This document shows positions 63,812-64,000 of a DNA stretch of 64,000 bases, in pieces. The notes beneath the pieces are model-generated. The model was not told the DNA's origin. It did no database searches and worked only from the letters and a program-made list of their open reading frames with translations. This DNA comes from Sediminibacterium goheungense. Lineage in GTDB: Bacteria; Bacteroidota; Bacteroidia; Chitinophagales; Chitinophagaceae. Both the position numbers and the translations under genes were made by a program. Numbering within the stretch: position 1 is the first letter of the stretch; each line of letters starts with the position of its first letter. Location of the stretch: NCBI RefSeq assembly GCF_004361915.1, contig NZ_SNWP01000011.1:496001-560000 (forward strand), in the 5' to 3' direction.

Positions 63812-64000
63812 ATGCAAACTACTGCTCCTAAAAGGGTTATCAATGGCTGGGCCATGTATGATTGGGCCAACAGTGTTTACAACCTGGTGATTACTTCTAC
63901 CATTTTTCCAGCTTATTTCGAATCGGTAACGGGAGACGGTAATGATGCCACTTCCAATGATACGGTTCGTTTATTCGGTCGTGAATTTGTCAATACATCG
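63812..64000 (+). CDS. MFS transporter, UMF1/Atg22-like, 5' part
   Basis: The first 63 residues of a gene that runs past the end of the window. The start MQTTAPKRVINGWAMYDWAN, then SVYNLVITSTIFPAYFESVT, matches the N-terminus of UMF1-type major-facilitator proteins (AMYDWANS with helix 1), which are often called vacuole-effluxer-like and export amino acids in yeast. The bacterial substrate is unknown. TAACTTTA (63785-63792) is a near-match -7 box. A GTGAGTAG-family hairpin precedes it, as with the two ABC exporters in this window. Confidence 0.85.
   Translation, partial: MQTTAPKRVINGWAMYDWANSVYNLVITSTIFPAYFESVTGDGNDATSNDTVRLFGREFVNTS

Overview
The window looks like chromosomal DNA of a Bacteroidota bacterium, most likely from the Chitinophagales/Chitinophagaceae. 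The signs are a type IX secretion (T9SS) C-terminal domain, three large TonB-dependent receptors, Bacteroidetes-type promoters (TTTG ... TAnnTTTG), weak Shine-Dalgarno signals, an atpBEFHA cluster without atpDC, and short Bacteroidetes-style Crp/Fnr and 2TM proteins. No tRNA, rRNA, CRISPR array, prophage or insertion sequence was seen. Apart from one decayed nucleotidyltransferase locus the content is mostly core genes at high density.

Layout. 0-6 kb: surface and export genes (DUF1800 and Tat/T9SS DUF1501 pair, ZnuD-like receptor plus lipoprotein, DUF2721 protein). 6-14.5 kb: MsbA-like exporter, YkuK protein, engB, a haem-type receptor locus and gpmI. 14.5-18.7 kb: DUF4783 protein, nadC, TPR histidine kinase, SUI1 factor and a CDGSH protein. 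18.9-26.2 kb (minus strand): dnaX, GNAT-like protein, L,D-transpeptidase, rsmE, dnaB. 26.2-26.7 kb: a gene-free divergent region with helically spaced DnaA-box-like sites. 26.7-35.5 kb (plus strand): pheT, a coiled-coil protein, zapA, rny, an orphan S23/IVP protein, rplS, tatA, gatA and a lytic transglycosylase. 35.5-41 kb (minus strand): pabB, an Asp-rich disordered protein, purA, relA/spoT. 41-48 kb: a second MsbA-like exporter, the decayed nucleotidyltransferase locus and atpBEFHA. 48-58 kb: a Crp/Fnr regulator with a nearby FNR-type box, a YCII/DoxX-like pair, a TonB receptor, then a chain of membrane proteins, a winged-helix regulator, an ABC-2 exporter and a LolA-like protein. 58-64 kb: aldose epimerase, pdxA, ksgA, a 2-hydroxyacid dehydrogenase, a CPBP protease, greA, a HIT protein and the start of an MFS transporter.

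The strongest unexplained signal lies between genes. Many gaps hold imperfect inverted repeats built from short, repeatedly reused words (GAGTAGTCAGTAGTGAGTA; GAGCTATGAGC; GAAATAAGGAATAAG; GCTAATAGCGAATAGC; AAGTCGGGAAGTC; GAAAATTT). Each word family recurs or pairs with itself, and some copies extend into the last codons of genes. Other leads are a perfect 32-bp palindrome 2 bp after a winged-helix regulator gene, a terminator-like hairpin and 22-codon ORF in the greA leader (resembling E. coli GraL), a candidate replication-origin or DnaA-control region beside dnaB, and an FNR-type operator. All calls were made by eye from the sequence; no database search was run.
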